From positions 356,824-420,823 of the forward strand of contig JALCPP010000001.1 in assembly GCA_022650485.1 (NCBI GenBank): a stretch of DNA of 64,000 nucleotides, written 5' to 3'. The DNA comes from Oscillospiraceae bacterium. Lineage in GTDB: Bacteria > Bacillota > Clostridia > Oscillospirales > Acutalibacteraceae. The notes under the pieces are model-generated. The model ran no database searches, had not been told where the DNA came from, and worked only from the letters and a program-made list of their open reading frames with translations. How positions within the stretch are numbered: position 1 is the stretch's first letter; every line of letters begins with the position of its first letter. A program made the position numbers and the translations under genes. This document shows positions 1 to 7,987 of the stretch, in pieces.

Positions 1-1616
1 ACTCCGTATTCTTCCATCCTTGAAAATTCAACCATATATTTTTTCAGGCCATGCCAAACCCCATATTCGTATTCCCCAGTTTTGCTCAGCTTCATTTTTA
101 TCGATCCGCCGAACCACAGCAAGCCACCGGAAATCAGGCAGGAAAGTGGAAGATAAACCAGCAGAGTACCCATAAAACCCGTCGCCAAAAACACCACGGC
201 AGCAAGAAAAATCATTAAAATGCCCAAAGCTTTTGCAGTAGAAAACAAAACCGGTCTTGATTCATAATACCCGCGTTTGGCAATTTCCCGCTTTGACGCA
301 GTCAGGAACGCTTCCAGCTTAGTACCAACATCCACACCGTGCTTCTTCGTGAATATTTGAAACTCCTTCATGGTAAAAGAAGTTCCCAATTCTGCACTAA
401 CCATAGAAATCAGCTCAAAAAAGACTTTTTCGCTTTCCGTCAGTTCCTGTTTCTCTTCCTTTTCAGTCAAAATGATCGTCAGACGATCACCTGTGCTTTC
501 AAAGCGTATAAAGCCTTTTCTGGCAAGGTTCAGCAGCGTAGCACTGAACATTCTGCTCTTTTCTTTATCATGCAGTCCGGAATAAAAATAGTACAGGTTG
601 GCAACTCCCCCAGGACTGTTTCCCGGCGGAATATCCCGCGTATACTCCGGAACAGTAACAGAATATCGTCGGTTCTTTTTACGAAGCCTGAAAAAGAAGA
701 GCAGACATAAAACCAGCACCAAAATTGCGCTGATAACATCAAAAATTCCCAGCATCAATTCCAAATGCAGCTTTCGCGCATATTCATCGGCCCATTTCTG
801 CTCTTCCTGCCGAATACCGGAAAGGACCGATTGAGGCGACACCTTTGGGGAAGAAAGAAACAACTGCGGCGGCATGCAAAGGCGTACCTCCGCAGAATAG
901 CCCTGTGGAATTTCGGAAGCGGTAAAGCTGATCTGATCAGCCGAATCAACGGACAGGCTGCTTTGTATATCCGTTGTATGCAGCCAGGCATACACGTCCT
1001 TCAACGCACCGCCGGACGGGAACCGTACTGTCCCGTTTAAAGATGCGACCGGAATACTAAAATGACTCGGCAGAAAATAATGGTACAAAACAGCAGTATC
1101 CGCGTAAACGCTGACAATATTTTTTACCCGGTAAGTAAAAGTGAATGTGCGGACACCTTCTTCAAACGCCGGCATAAACCAGCCGATTTCAGCCGTTTGA
1201 CCGGATCGATACAAATAACACCGATCCTGCATCTCATCGCCGGATACACTTTCCGGATTTACATTTCCCGCAAATGAATAGGAAACACCACGATCTTCGT
1301 CATAAACGGTCAGATCCGTAATATCATCCGCTTTGGCGGCATCCATCGAAAAGCTTTTATAGAGATTACGGTACGGTTTTCCTCGGTCCTTTAATTGAAC
1401 CTTCCAAGTTTCCGCAACCGTCATATCCCCGTTTTCCATTAAAGTCGCAGATAGATTCATTTGGTCCACAATTTGCTTGGAATGCTGATTGTAGCCTTCC
1501 GCACAACCAGTCAGCGGAACAATACACAATATTATAACGGTGAAAACAATCAACCTGACAAATTTTAATTTTGAAATTTGTCGGGAACGTTTTGACTTAT
1601 TTAAAATTGGTCTCAA
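1..1616 (-). CDS. DUF2207 membrane protein, 3' end cut by window edge
   Basis: The minus-strand frame is open from a TTG at 1616 to the window edge (538 codons seen, C-terminus missing). The TTG overlaps the lemA stop and has AGGTGA five bases upstream. The N-terminus has a basic stretch, a hydrophobic segment and a lipobox-like LTGC, so it is probably a lipoprotein or signal-anchored protein. A beta-rich extracellular part follows, then a transmembrane segment (around residues 275-295) followed by a basic stretch, and a cytoplasmic region with two more hydrophobic segments near the edge. This order and the position directly after lemA match the DUF2207 family, whose function is unknown. The family call is by recognition of architecture and context. 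Confidence 0.8.
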   Translation of the reverse strand, partial: MRPILNKSKRSRQISKLKFVRLIVFTVIILCIVPLTGCAEGYNQHSKQIVDQMNLSATLMENGDMTVAETWKVQLKDRGKPYRNLYKSFSMDAAKADDITDLTVYDEDRGVSYSFAGNVNPESVSGDEMQDRCYLYRSGQTAEIGWFMPAFEEGVRTFTFTYRVKNIVSVYADTAVLYHYFLPSHFSIPVASLNGTVRFPSGGALKDVYAWLHTTDIQSSLSVDSADQISFTASEIPQGYSAEVRLCMPPQLFLSSPKVSPQSVLSGIRQEEQKWADEYARKLHLELMLGIFDVISAILVLVLCLLFFFRLRKKNRRYSVTVPEYTRDIPPGNSPGGVANLYYFYSGLHDKEKSRMFSATLLNLARKGFIRFESTGDRLTIILTEKEEKQELTESEKVFFELISMVSAELGTSFTMKEFQIFTKKHGVDVGTKLEAFLTASKREIAKRGYYESRPVLFSTAKALGILMIFLAAVVFLATGFMGTLLVYLPLSCLISGGLLWFGGSIKMKLSKTGEYEYGVWHGLKKYMVEFSRMEEYG

Positions 1617-2170
1617 AATTTCACCTGCGGAACACGGCGGTCCGCTTCCTCAACCTCAAAATATTTTTTGCGTTCAAAATGAAACATCCCCGCGATGATG
1701 TTTGAAGGGAAATGCATAACGTACTCATTATACTTCATTGCAGTGTCGTTATAAAACTGGCGGGACATGGCAATCTTCCCTTCAATTTCGCTCAACTGGG
1801 CCTGCAAATCCAGAAAATTCTGGTTTGCCTTCAGGTCCGGATACCGTTCCGCTGTCGCGAACAAATTGAAGATCGCTTTCGAGAGTTGTGCATTGTTTTC
1901 CATCGCTTCTTCCGGAGTTTTGGAATTCATTGCCGCGCCGCGCCACTTAGTCACTTCAGACAGAGTCGATTTTTCATGGGCGGCATATCCTTTCACCGTT
2001 TCCACTAAATTCGGAATCAAGTCGACTCTCTTTTTCAACTGCACATCGATCTGAGCCCATCCGTTTTCAACGCGAACGGAAAACGAAACCAGTTTGTTAT
2101 ACGCGGAGATACACCAAACAATCAAGATCAGCAGTGCGCCAAAAACGATCGCCATTGGAATCCAGCCCAT
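1613..2170 (-). CDS. lemA: LemA family protein
   Basis: A 185-residue protein of normal LemA length. It has one N-terminal transmembrane helix (about residues 4-25), then a helical coiled-coil domain with the family's conserved core (VDLIPNLVETVKGYAAHE) and a C-terminal segment with NIIAGMFHF. LemA proteins are membrane-anchored helical-bundle proteins of unclear function, often paired with DUF2207 as here. The stop overlaps the start of the DUF2207 gene, so the two are co-transcribed. It lies 85 bases downstream of rex and may be part of the same transcript. A strong AAAGGAGAA precedes the ATG. Confidence 0.9.
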   Translation of the reverse strand: MGWIPMAIVFGALLILIVWCISAYNKLVSFSVRVENGWAQIDVQLKKRVDLIPNLVETVKGYAAHEKSTLSEVTKWRGAAMNSKTPEEAMENNAQLSKAIFNLFATAERYPDLKANQNFLDLQAQLSEIEGKIAMSRQFYNDTAMKYNEYVMHFPSNIIAGMFHFERKKYFEVEEADRRVPQVKF

Positions 2171-2255
2171 AAAAATTCTCCTTTTTCAGTGTCATCTTTT
2201 CCATTGTCCTTGCTAATATTCATCCGATCTGCCCCACGGCATAAAACGGAACAGC

Positions 2256-2900
2256 CTATTTTTCTACCGGCGGATTCGAAATGCGATAGCACAAAGTCAT
2301 TAAGCTGTCGCTCAAATGAACATTTTCAACAATCGCATCCGGATACTCCATTGCAAGGTCAAAATGGCTGAAGTTCCAGAAATTACGAATTCCCATCCCA
2401 TATAGCTTTTCCGTCAGCTCCGCCGCCGCCTCACGAGGGAGGCAGAAAACCGCCACCACAGGTTTTTCTTTTCGGCAGAATTCCTCCATTTCAGAAACAT
2501 CCCGCACTATGAGGTTTGCCAGCTCTTTCCCGACCCGGCTGGGGGAATTATCGAAAACTCCAATCAGCTGAAAGCCTTCCTGCCGAAACGACATGTGGGT
2601 CCCGATTGCGCGGCCCAGATTCCCTGCCCCGAACAAAATCGTCCGATATCCATTGGACAAGCTGAGAATATTGGCAATTTCGTCACAAAGCTGGCTGACA
2701 ATATACCCGTATCCCTGCTGACCAAACCCACCGAAACAATTCAGGTCCTGACGAATCTGAGAAGCGGTAAGCCCAAGTTTTACAGAAAGCTCCGTTGAAG
2801 AAATCCGGGTAACTCCTTTATCTTTCAAATGATTCAGGAAACGATAGTAACGGGGCAGCCTCCTGATAACAGACATTGATACATTTCCACGCCTTGGCAT
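2256..2900 (-). CDS. rex: Redox-sensing transcriptional repressor Rex
   Basis: Rex senses the NADH/NAD+ ratio and represses fermentation and hydrogen-metabolism genes when NADH is low. The 214-residue form starts at the ATG at 2900, where GGGAGGAAT sits six bases upstream; an upstream in-frame ATG (2930) has no comparable site. Residues 1-80 form the winged-helix DNA-binding domain (TASQIRQDLNCFGGFG), and the Rossmann NAD(H)-binding motif GAGNLGRA is at residues 91-98. It is the last gene of the acn-traX-icd cluster. Candidate operators in this window are at 6919-6936 (acn promoter) and 32183-32200 (hydrogenase promoter). Confidence 0.93.
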   Translation of the reverse strand: MPRRGNVSMSVIRRLPRYYRFLNHLKDKGVTRISSTELSVKLGLTASQIRQDLNCFGGFGQQGYGYIVSQLCDEIANILSLSNGYRTILFGAGNLGRAIGTHMSFRQEGFQLIGVFDNSPSRVGKELANLIVRDVSEMEEFCRKEKPVVAVFCLPREAAAELTEKLYGMGIRNFWNFSHFDLAMEYPDAIVENVHLSDSLMTLCYRISNPPVEK

Positions 2901-2942
2901 GGCGCATTCCTCCCATTCATTCTCATGCAAAGCATGAAATCA

Positions 2943-4151
2943 TCAAATCTCATTCATTCGCGAACGCACCGCGGTGAGAAAAGTTTCTGTATCGACCAAA
3001 TTTGTTTCCGTCAAAGTCGTGATTCTTGTCAGATCGCCGGTCATGGTACCGCTTTCAACCGTCTGAATAGTCGCATATTCCAATTTTTCCGCAAATTGTG
3101 AAAGTTCCGGCGTATGATCGAGTTCGCCCCGCTTTTTTAAGGCACCGGTCCAGGCAAACAAAGTGGCAATTGGATTTGTCGAAGTTTTTTCACCCTTTAA
3201 ATACCGGTAATAGTGGCGCTGCACCGTTCCGTGCGCCGCTTCATACTCATAAACGCCTTTGGGTGAAACCAGCACGCTGGTCATCATGGCCAAGCTGCCA
3301 AATGCAGTGGCTATCAGGTCACTCATAACATCGCCGTCATAATTTTTGCAGGCCCAGATAAAACCGCCTTCTGAACGAATGACACGCGCAACCGCATCGT
3401 CAATCAGCGTATAGAAAAACGTGATGCCCGCCTGCTTGAATTTCTCTTCATATTCCTTATGAAAAATCTCGTTAAAAATATCTTTGAATCTGTGGTCGTA
3501 AATTTTGGAAATGGTATCCTTAGCAGAAAACCAGATATCCTCCTTTACATCCAGCGCATACTGGAAGCAGGATCGGGCAAAGTTGGCAATGCTGGGGTCT
3601 AAGTTATGAACGCCCTGCACAATTCCTGCGGATGAAAAGTCGTGAATTGTCGTGCGCTTTTCATTTCCCGCGGCATCCGTCACAACCAGTTCCGCCTTTG
3701 ATCCGGCCGGAGCCGGCATCTCGACATTTTTGTAAATGTCGCCGTAGGCATGACGCGCGACGGTAATCGGTTTTTTCCATGTGGGTACCAGCGGCGTGAT
3801 CCCTTTCACCAAAATCGGCTTTCGAAACACCGTACCGTCCAAAACAGCGCGAATCGTACCGTTCGGCGACTTCCACATTTGTTTCAGATTGTACTCTTTC
3901 ACACGGTCGGCGTTCGGCGTGATGGTAGCACACTTTACGCCGACGCCGTATTTTTCAATTGCATGAGCCGCTTCCGCCGTGACTTTATCATCCGTTGCAT
4001 CACGGTGCTTCAGGCCCAGATCATAGTACTCGGTTTTCAAATCAATGTAAGGAGTCAGCAGAATATCCTTAATCTGCTGCCAGATTACGCGTGTCATCTC
4101 GTCCCCATCCATCTCGACAAGCGGGGTACGCATTTTTATTTTTTCAGTCAT
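2943..4151 (-). CDS. icd: NADP-dependent isocitrate dehydrogenase
   Basis: Oxidises isocitrate to 2-oxoglutarate. The 402-residue sequence is the dimeric eukaryote-like class (opening [19 protein letters not shown], then IKYG-type [20 protein letters not shown]-region equivalent [18 protein letters not shown], and late [14 protein letters not shown]). The longer in-frame ORF starting at 4292 would overlap the upstream gene; the ATG at 4151 has GGGGGAGAT upstream and matches the family N-terminus. It follows the TraX-like gene by 14 bases in the acn operon. With aconitase it would supply 2-oxoglutarate for glutamate synthesis; citrate synthase is not in the window. Confidence 0.95.
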   Translation of the reverse strand: MTEKIKMRTPLVEMDGDEMTRVIWQQIKDILLTPYIDLKTEYYDLGLKHRDATDDKVTAEAAHAIEKYGVGVKCATITPNADRVKEYNLKQMWKSPNGTIRAVLDGTVFRKPILVKGITPLVPTWKKPITVARHAYGDIYKNVEMPAPAGSKAELVVTDAAGNEKRTTIHDFSSAGIVQGVHNLDPSIANFARSCFQYALDVKEDIWFSAKDTISKIYDHRFKDIFNEIFHKEYEEKFKQAGITFFYTLIDDAVARVIRSEGGFIWACKNYDGDVMSDLIATAFGSLAMMTSVLVSPKGVYEYEAAHGTVQRHYYRYLKGEKTSTNPIATLFAWTGALKKRGELDHTPELSQFAEKLEYATIQTVESGTMTGDLTRITTLTETNLVDTETFLTAVRSRMNEI

Positions 4152-4165
4152 GGAAGTATCTCCCC

Positions 4166-4882
4166 CTATTTCAGATAATAAACTAACAGCCCCAGCACCA
4201 ATAAATGTGCGGGATAAAACAAATAGAAAGTCCATCGGGAATACCGGCCTCCGCCGCGCTGTCCATTGTAAAGCGAAAGAATCGGCAGGCACAAAAACAC
4301 CCCTGCCTGAAACAGCTGACTGCCGATAGAATATCCCTCAAAGAACATAGTTAGCGCACCGCCCACCACCATAGCGGCCGCGACTATGGAAAATGCCCGC
4401 GCCTGTCGGCGGAAATTGCCGCGGTTCTGCCAGAAAGCAAGTGCAAACAAAATATCGAAACACATCCAGTCACCCGGAAGTGAAAGAACACACAGCCCCA
4501 GAATCGTCATGACACGAAGCAGTTGATTTTCAATTTTGTCGTAAGCACAAATCGCCAGAAGGCTTAAAAGAAGCGTATAAATCACGCTGAACGGAAATAA
4601 GCGCAACGGCTCCCCTGCTTCAAAAAAGACAAATGGGACGTGGGAAATCAACGCGAAAATGCCGAGCCGCAGGGCATATTTTTGAAAATTATGAGTATGG
4701 GCATACCCTTCAGCCAGAAAGAAGCACATGGTCGGCGCGGTAATTCTGCCGACAATATGCATCATCTGCCCCAAAACCGAATAGGTCGGCACAAATCCCC
4801 AAGCGATATGGTCGATCAGCATTGCAGCAATGGCGATCCACTTAATGGAGTTTGCTGATAACTTCCGTGCCGACATGCTCAA
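4166..4882 (-). CDS. TraX family membrane protein
   Basis: A 238-residue polytopic protein with about seven hydrophobic segments, recognisable as TraX-like by the opening [18 protein letters not shown] and by [19 protein letters not shown]. The family is named after the F-plasmid TraX pilin acetylase; chromosomal Firmicute members are thought to be membrane acyltransferase-like proteins of unknown substrate. A TTG at 4882 has AAGGTG five bases upstream; an ATG six bases further in is the alternative start. It sits two bases after the aconitase stop and just before icd, inside a metabolic operon, and nothing in the sequence explains that placement. Confidence 0.85.
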   Translation of the reverse strand: MSMSARKLSANSIKWIAIAAMLIDHIAWGFVPTYSVLGQMMHIVGRITAPTMCFFLAEGYAHTHNFQKYALRLGIFALISHVPFVFFEAGEPLRLFPFSVIYTLLLSLLAICAYDKIENQLLRVMTILGLCVLSLPGDWMCFDILFALAFWQNRGNFRRQARAFSIVAAAMVVGGALTMFFEGYSIGSQLFQAGVFLCLPILSLYNGQRGGGRYSRWTFYLFYPAHLLVLGLLVYYLK

Positions 4883-4884
4883 AA

Positions 4885-6825
4885 TTACACCTTCCCGTTC
4901 TGTTCCCGCGTGTCGTTGAGCAGACCGCCGGCCAGAATAATTCTGCGCTGTCGCTCACTGAGCACAGCCGCCGCCTGGAAAGAGGTTCCTTTTGTCCGGT
5001 TCATTACCGTAACGGTTTTCCCCTGCTCAACTGCCTGACGCACCTCTTTCAGCTCCAGTTCATCCATCTGGTCAATTCCATCGTAATCCGCCTCATTTTC
5101 AAAAACCAGCGGAAGAATTCCTGCGTTGACCAGATTTGCGCAGTGAATCCGGGCAAAACTTTTTACAATAACAGCCTTTATTCCGAGATAAAGTGGAACC
5201 AAAGCGGCGTGTTCGCGCGACGAACCCTGCCCGTAATTGGAACCGCCGACAATGATGCCGCTGCCATTTTCTTTGCAGCGCTGTGCAAATGACTTGTCAC
5301 AAACAGCAAAACAGAACTGCGACAGATAGGGAATATTGGACCGGTAAGGAAGAATTTTCGAACCGGCCGGCATAATATGATCCGTCGTAATATTGTCACC
5401 GACTTTCAGCAGAGCTTTGGCAGAAACAGATTCCGAAAGCGGTCCCGCAACCGGCAGTCCCTTGATATTGGGGCCGCGGAGCACGGCAAGGTCCTTCGCT
5501 TCTTCTGCGGAAGCCGGCGGAATAATCATATTGTCGTTAATTTCAAAGTGATCCGGAAGATCGATTGGAGGTTCTTTGCCCAGCGACCGGGGGTCTGTCA
5601 GCACCCCCGCCAGTGCGGAGGCCGCCGCTGTCTCCGGCCCAACCAGATAAATCTTCGCATCGGCCGTGCCGGAACGCCCCAAGAAATTCCGGTTAAACGT
5701 GCGCAGGGAAATACCGGCCGAATTTGGGGACTGTCCCATTCCGATGCAGGGCCCGCAGGCACATTCCAGAATTCTGGCTCCCGCATCAATCATTTTGGCA
5801 AGAGCGCCGTTTTCAGCAAGCATGCTGTAAATCTGCCGCGAACCCGGAGCAATTGCAAGACTGACACTGGGGCAGATCGTCTTCCCTTCTAAAATAGATG
5901 CCACACGCATCATGTCGCGCAGCGAGGAATTCGTGCAGGAACCGATACAAACCTGATCAACTTTCATCGGACCGATCTCTCGAACCGGCTTCACCGCATC
6001 CGGACTGTGCGGACACGCCGCCAGCGGTTCGATGGCGGAAAGGTCAATTTCAATTGTTTCATCGTAAACCGCATCCGTGTCCGGGGCAAGTTCCGCCCAA
6101 TCCTGTTCTCTGCCCTGCGCCTTTAAAAACTCTCTGGTAACTTCATCGGACGGAAAGATGGAAGTCGTTGCACCGAGTTCAGCACCCATATTTGTGATTG
6201 TGGCGCGCTCCGGAACCGTTAATGTTTTTACACCGGCGCCGGTGTACTCAAGGACCTTTCCCACTCCGCCTTTGACGGAAAGGCGCCGAAGGACTTCAAG
6301 AATCACATCTTTTGCGCTGACCCACGGGGAAAGGGCCCCCGTCAGAATCACGCGCAGAATTTTCGGCATGGTAATATAGTACGGTCCACCGCCCATCGCA
6401 ACGGCGACATCCAGTCCTCCTGCCCCGATCGCAAGCATTCCGATCCCACCGCCCGTCGGCGTGTGACTGTCGGAACCGATCAGTGTTTTCCCCGGAATGC
6501 CGAAGCGCTCCAAATGAACCTGATGGCAAATTCCATTTCCCGGTCTGGAATAATAGACCCCGTATTTTTTAGCAACCGACTGAATAAAGCGGTGATCGTC
6601 CGCATTTTCAAATCCGGTCTGCAGTGTATTATGGTCAACATAAGCAACGGAGCGCTCCGTGCGCACACGGGGAACACCCATTGCTTCAAATTCAATGTAA
6701 GCCATGGTACCCGTAGCGTCCTGCGTTAAAGTCTGGTCAATTTTAAGACCGATTTCTCCGCCGGCTTTCATTTCTCCGCTGACAAGATGTCTTGTAATTA
6801 TTTTCTGGGATAGTGTTAAACCCAT
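4885..6825 (-). CDS. acnA: Aconitate hydratase
   Basis: Isomerises citrate to isocitrate using a [4Fe-4S] cluster. The 646-residue length is that of the compact clostridial/mitochondrial-type aconitases rather than the ~900-residue AcnA. Cluster ligands are visible as Cys297 (CIGSC) and Cys357/Cys360 (CGPC). Other family signatures are SDSHTPTGGGIGM (118-130) and, in the C-terminal swivel domain, GSNYGQGSSREHAA. It is the first gene of acn-traX-icd-rex, driven by the promoter at 6897-6925 with a Rex-like operator over the -35. Confidence 0.93.
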   Translation of the reverse strand: MGLTLSQKIITRHLVSGEMKAGGEIGLKIDQTLTQDATGTMAYIEFEAMGVPRVRTERSVAYVDHNTLQTGFENADDHRFIQSVAKKYGVYYSRPGNGICHQVHLERFGIPGKTLIGSDSHTPTGGGIGMLAIGAGGLDVAVAMGGGPYYITMPKILRVILTGALSPWVSAKDVILEVLRRLSVKGGVGKVLEYTGAGVKTLTVPERATITNMGAELGATTSIFPSDEVTREFLKAQGREQDWAELAPDTDAVYDETIEIDLSAIEPLAACPHSPDAVKPVREIGPMKVDQVCIGSCTNSSLRDMMRVASILEGKTICPSVSLAIAPGSRQIYSMLAENGALAKMIDAGARILECACGPCIGMGQSPNSAGISLRTFNRNFLGRSGTADAKIYLVGPETAAASALAGVLTDPRSLGKEPPIDLPDHFEINDNMIIPPASAEEAKDLAVLRGPNIKGLPVAGPLSESVSAKALLKVGDNITTDHIMPAGSKILPYRSNIPYLSQFCFAVCDKSFAQRCKENGSGIIVGGSNYGQGSSREHAALVPLYLGIKAVIVKSFARIHCANLVNAGILPLVFENEADYDGIDQMDELELKEVRQAVEQGKTVTVMNRTKGTSFQAAAVLSERQRRIILAGGLLNDTREQNGKV

Positions 6826-6896
6826 ATCGGAATCCTCTCCTCATTTCGAATCTCGAATCGTCCGCATGGAAAACCTGCAAACATATAGACAAAATT

Positions 6897-6925
6897 ATTA
6901 TGTATTAAAAATTGATGATTGTCAA
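6897..6925 (-). promoter_or_regulatory. SigA-type promoter of the acn operon
   Basis: On the minus strand TTGACA (6920-6925) is separated by exactly 17 bases from CATAAT (6897-6902). The -35 is a perfect consensus and the -10 is five of six. It points at the acn start 71 bases downstream. Confidence 0.8.
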
Positions 6926-6936
6926 TGAATTAACGT
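6919..6936 (+). promoter_or_regulatory. Candidate Rex operator at the acn promoter
   Basis: TTGTCAA-TGAA-TTAACGT, 11 of 14 matches to the clostridial Rex consensus TTGTTAA-N4-TTAACAA with the correct spacing. It covers the acn -35 box, a position suited to repression, and rex is the last gene of this operon. The match is imperfect in the right half-site. Confidence 0.5.
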
Positions 6937-6958
6937 TCTATTGGGAATTATTTTTTGA

Positions 6959-6984
6959 ATTTGTTGATGAAAATGGCAACAAAT
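6959..6984. promoter_or_regulatory. Perfect inverted repeat over the tepA-like promoter
   Basis: ATTTGTTG and CAACAAAT are 8-bp perfect arms separated by 10 bases. The repeat spans the -35 and most of the spacer of the 6964-6992 promoter, where a repressor would bind. The 26-bp length does not fit Rex. Confidence 0.5.
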
Positions 6985-6992
6985 GCTATAAT
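6964..6992 (+). promoter_or_regulatory. Extended -10 promoter for the TepA-like gene
   Basis: TTGATG (6964-6969), 17-base spacer, TATAAT (6987-6992) preceded by TGC, a textbook extended -10. Directed at the gene starting at 7076. Confidence 0.75.
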
Positions 6993-7075
6993 ATCAATGA
7001 ATTATCGGGTACGTTCTTCCTGCATGTATGTTCCACGTTTCCGCAGGCAAACTATGCTTTGTGGGAGGTACTGCT

Positions 7076-7810
7076 ATGAGTGAAGAAGAACGCAGGAATG
7101 AAAGGACAGACCCGCCCATGGACCGCATTGTGGATTCGGGTTCTGTCATTACCGGGGACGGAAAGCACTTAATCCAATGTATGACCATCATCGGCCAAAT
7201 TGAAGGGCACAATATTCTGCCCTCGCAAAACAAAACGACAAAATATGAACATGTAATCCCCCAGCTGGTTTCAATTGAGGAAAACAGGGAAATTGACGGT
7301 CTGCTGATTCTCATCAACACCGTCGGCGGCGATGTGGAAGCCGGTTTGGCCATTGCAGAACTGATCGCAGGTATGAAAAAGCCGACCGTTTCCATTGTGC
7401 TGGGCGGCGGGCATTCGATTGGGGTCCCTCTTGCTGTTGCCGCAAAGCACTCCTTTATTGTGCCAAGTGCAACGATGACACTGCACCCCGTTCGCATGAG
7501 CGGCCTGACGCTCGGCGTTCCACAAACACTGGATTATTTTGAGCGGATGCAGAAAAGAATTACAAAATTCGTCACCGGGCATTCTAAAATTTCAGCGGAA
7601 CGCCTGATGGAACTTTCGATGAACACACAGGAACTGGTTCTGGACATCGGCTCTGTTCTGGAAGGAATGGATGCGGTGCGGGAAGGATTGATTGATTCTC
7701 TTGGCAGTCTGTCAGATGCGATCGAATGTCTCTACGGAATCATAGATGAGAAACGAAAAAGAAGCAAAAAGAAATCCCCGGTGGAAACGAAGGCGGCCAA
7801 AACAAAATAA
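7076..7810 (+). CDS. ClpP/TepA-like serine protease
   Basis: A 244-residue ClpP-fold protein of the TepA (translocation-enhancing protein) branch. The putative catalytic Ser114 lies in GGGHSIG (110-116) and the His at 137 in LHPVRMSG; the oxyanion-region TVGGDVEAG is at 82-90. The ATG at 7076 has GGGAGG seven bases upstream, whereas the longer start at 7028 has none. In Bacillus the homologue also lies just upstream of spoIIIE, as it does here. It is predicted to be cytoplasmic. Function is only loosely known: the TepA name comes from a reported effect on protein export. Confidence 0.87.
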   Translation: MSEEERRNERTDPPMDRIVDSGSVITGDGKHLIQCMTIIGQIEGHNILPSQNKTTKYEHVIPQLVSIEENREIDGLLILINTVGGDVEAGLAIAELIAGMKKPTVSIVLGGGHSIGVPLAVAAKHSFIVPSATMTLHPVRMSGLTLGVPQTLDYFERMQKRITKFVTGHSKISAERLMELSMNTQELVLDIGSVLEGMDAVREGLIDSLGSLSDAIECLYGIIDEKRKRSKKKSPVETKAAKTK

Positions 7811-7987
7811 CTTCATTCGGACGGCCCGCGCCGTCCTTACATATAAAACGGAAAAACAACGATGAGGTTCTAAACCATTTTATCTGCATTTTCTCCTGCT
7901 TCAACGGCAGCCTAACGGGAAAAGCCGTAATAGTCTGACATGGAAAGCGGGATGAACGTTGAACTTTAACGGATAGAGGTGTGCCGT

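Noticed and set aside
6959..6984. Inverted repeat as a Rex site
   Set aside because: The arm spacing (10 bases) and total length do not match the 7-4-7 Rex consensus.
7811..7987. GGACGG/CCGTCC repeat (7817-7834) as a terminator after the TepA-like gene
   Set aside because: No U-tract follows and the stem is short; the two plus-strand genes may be co-transcribed.
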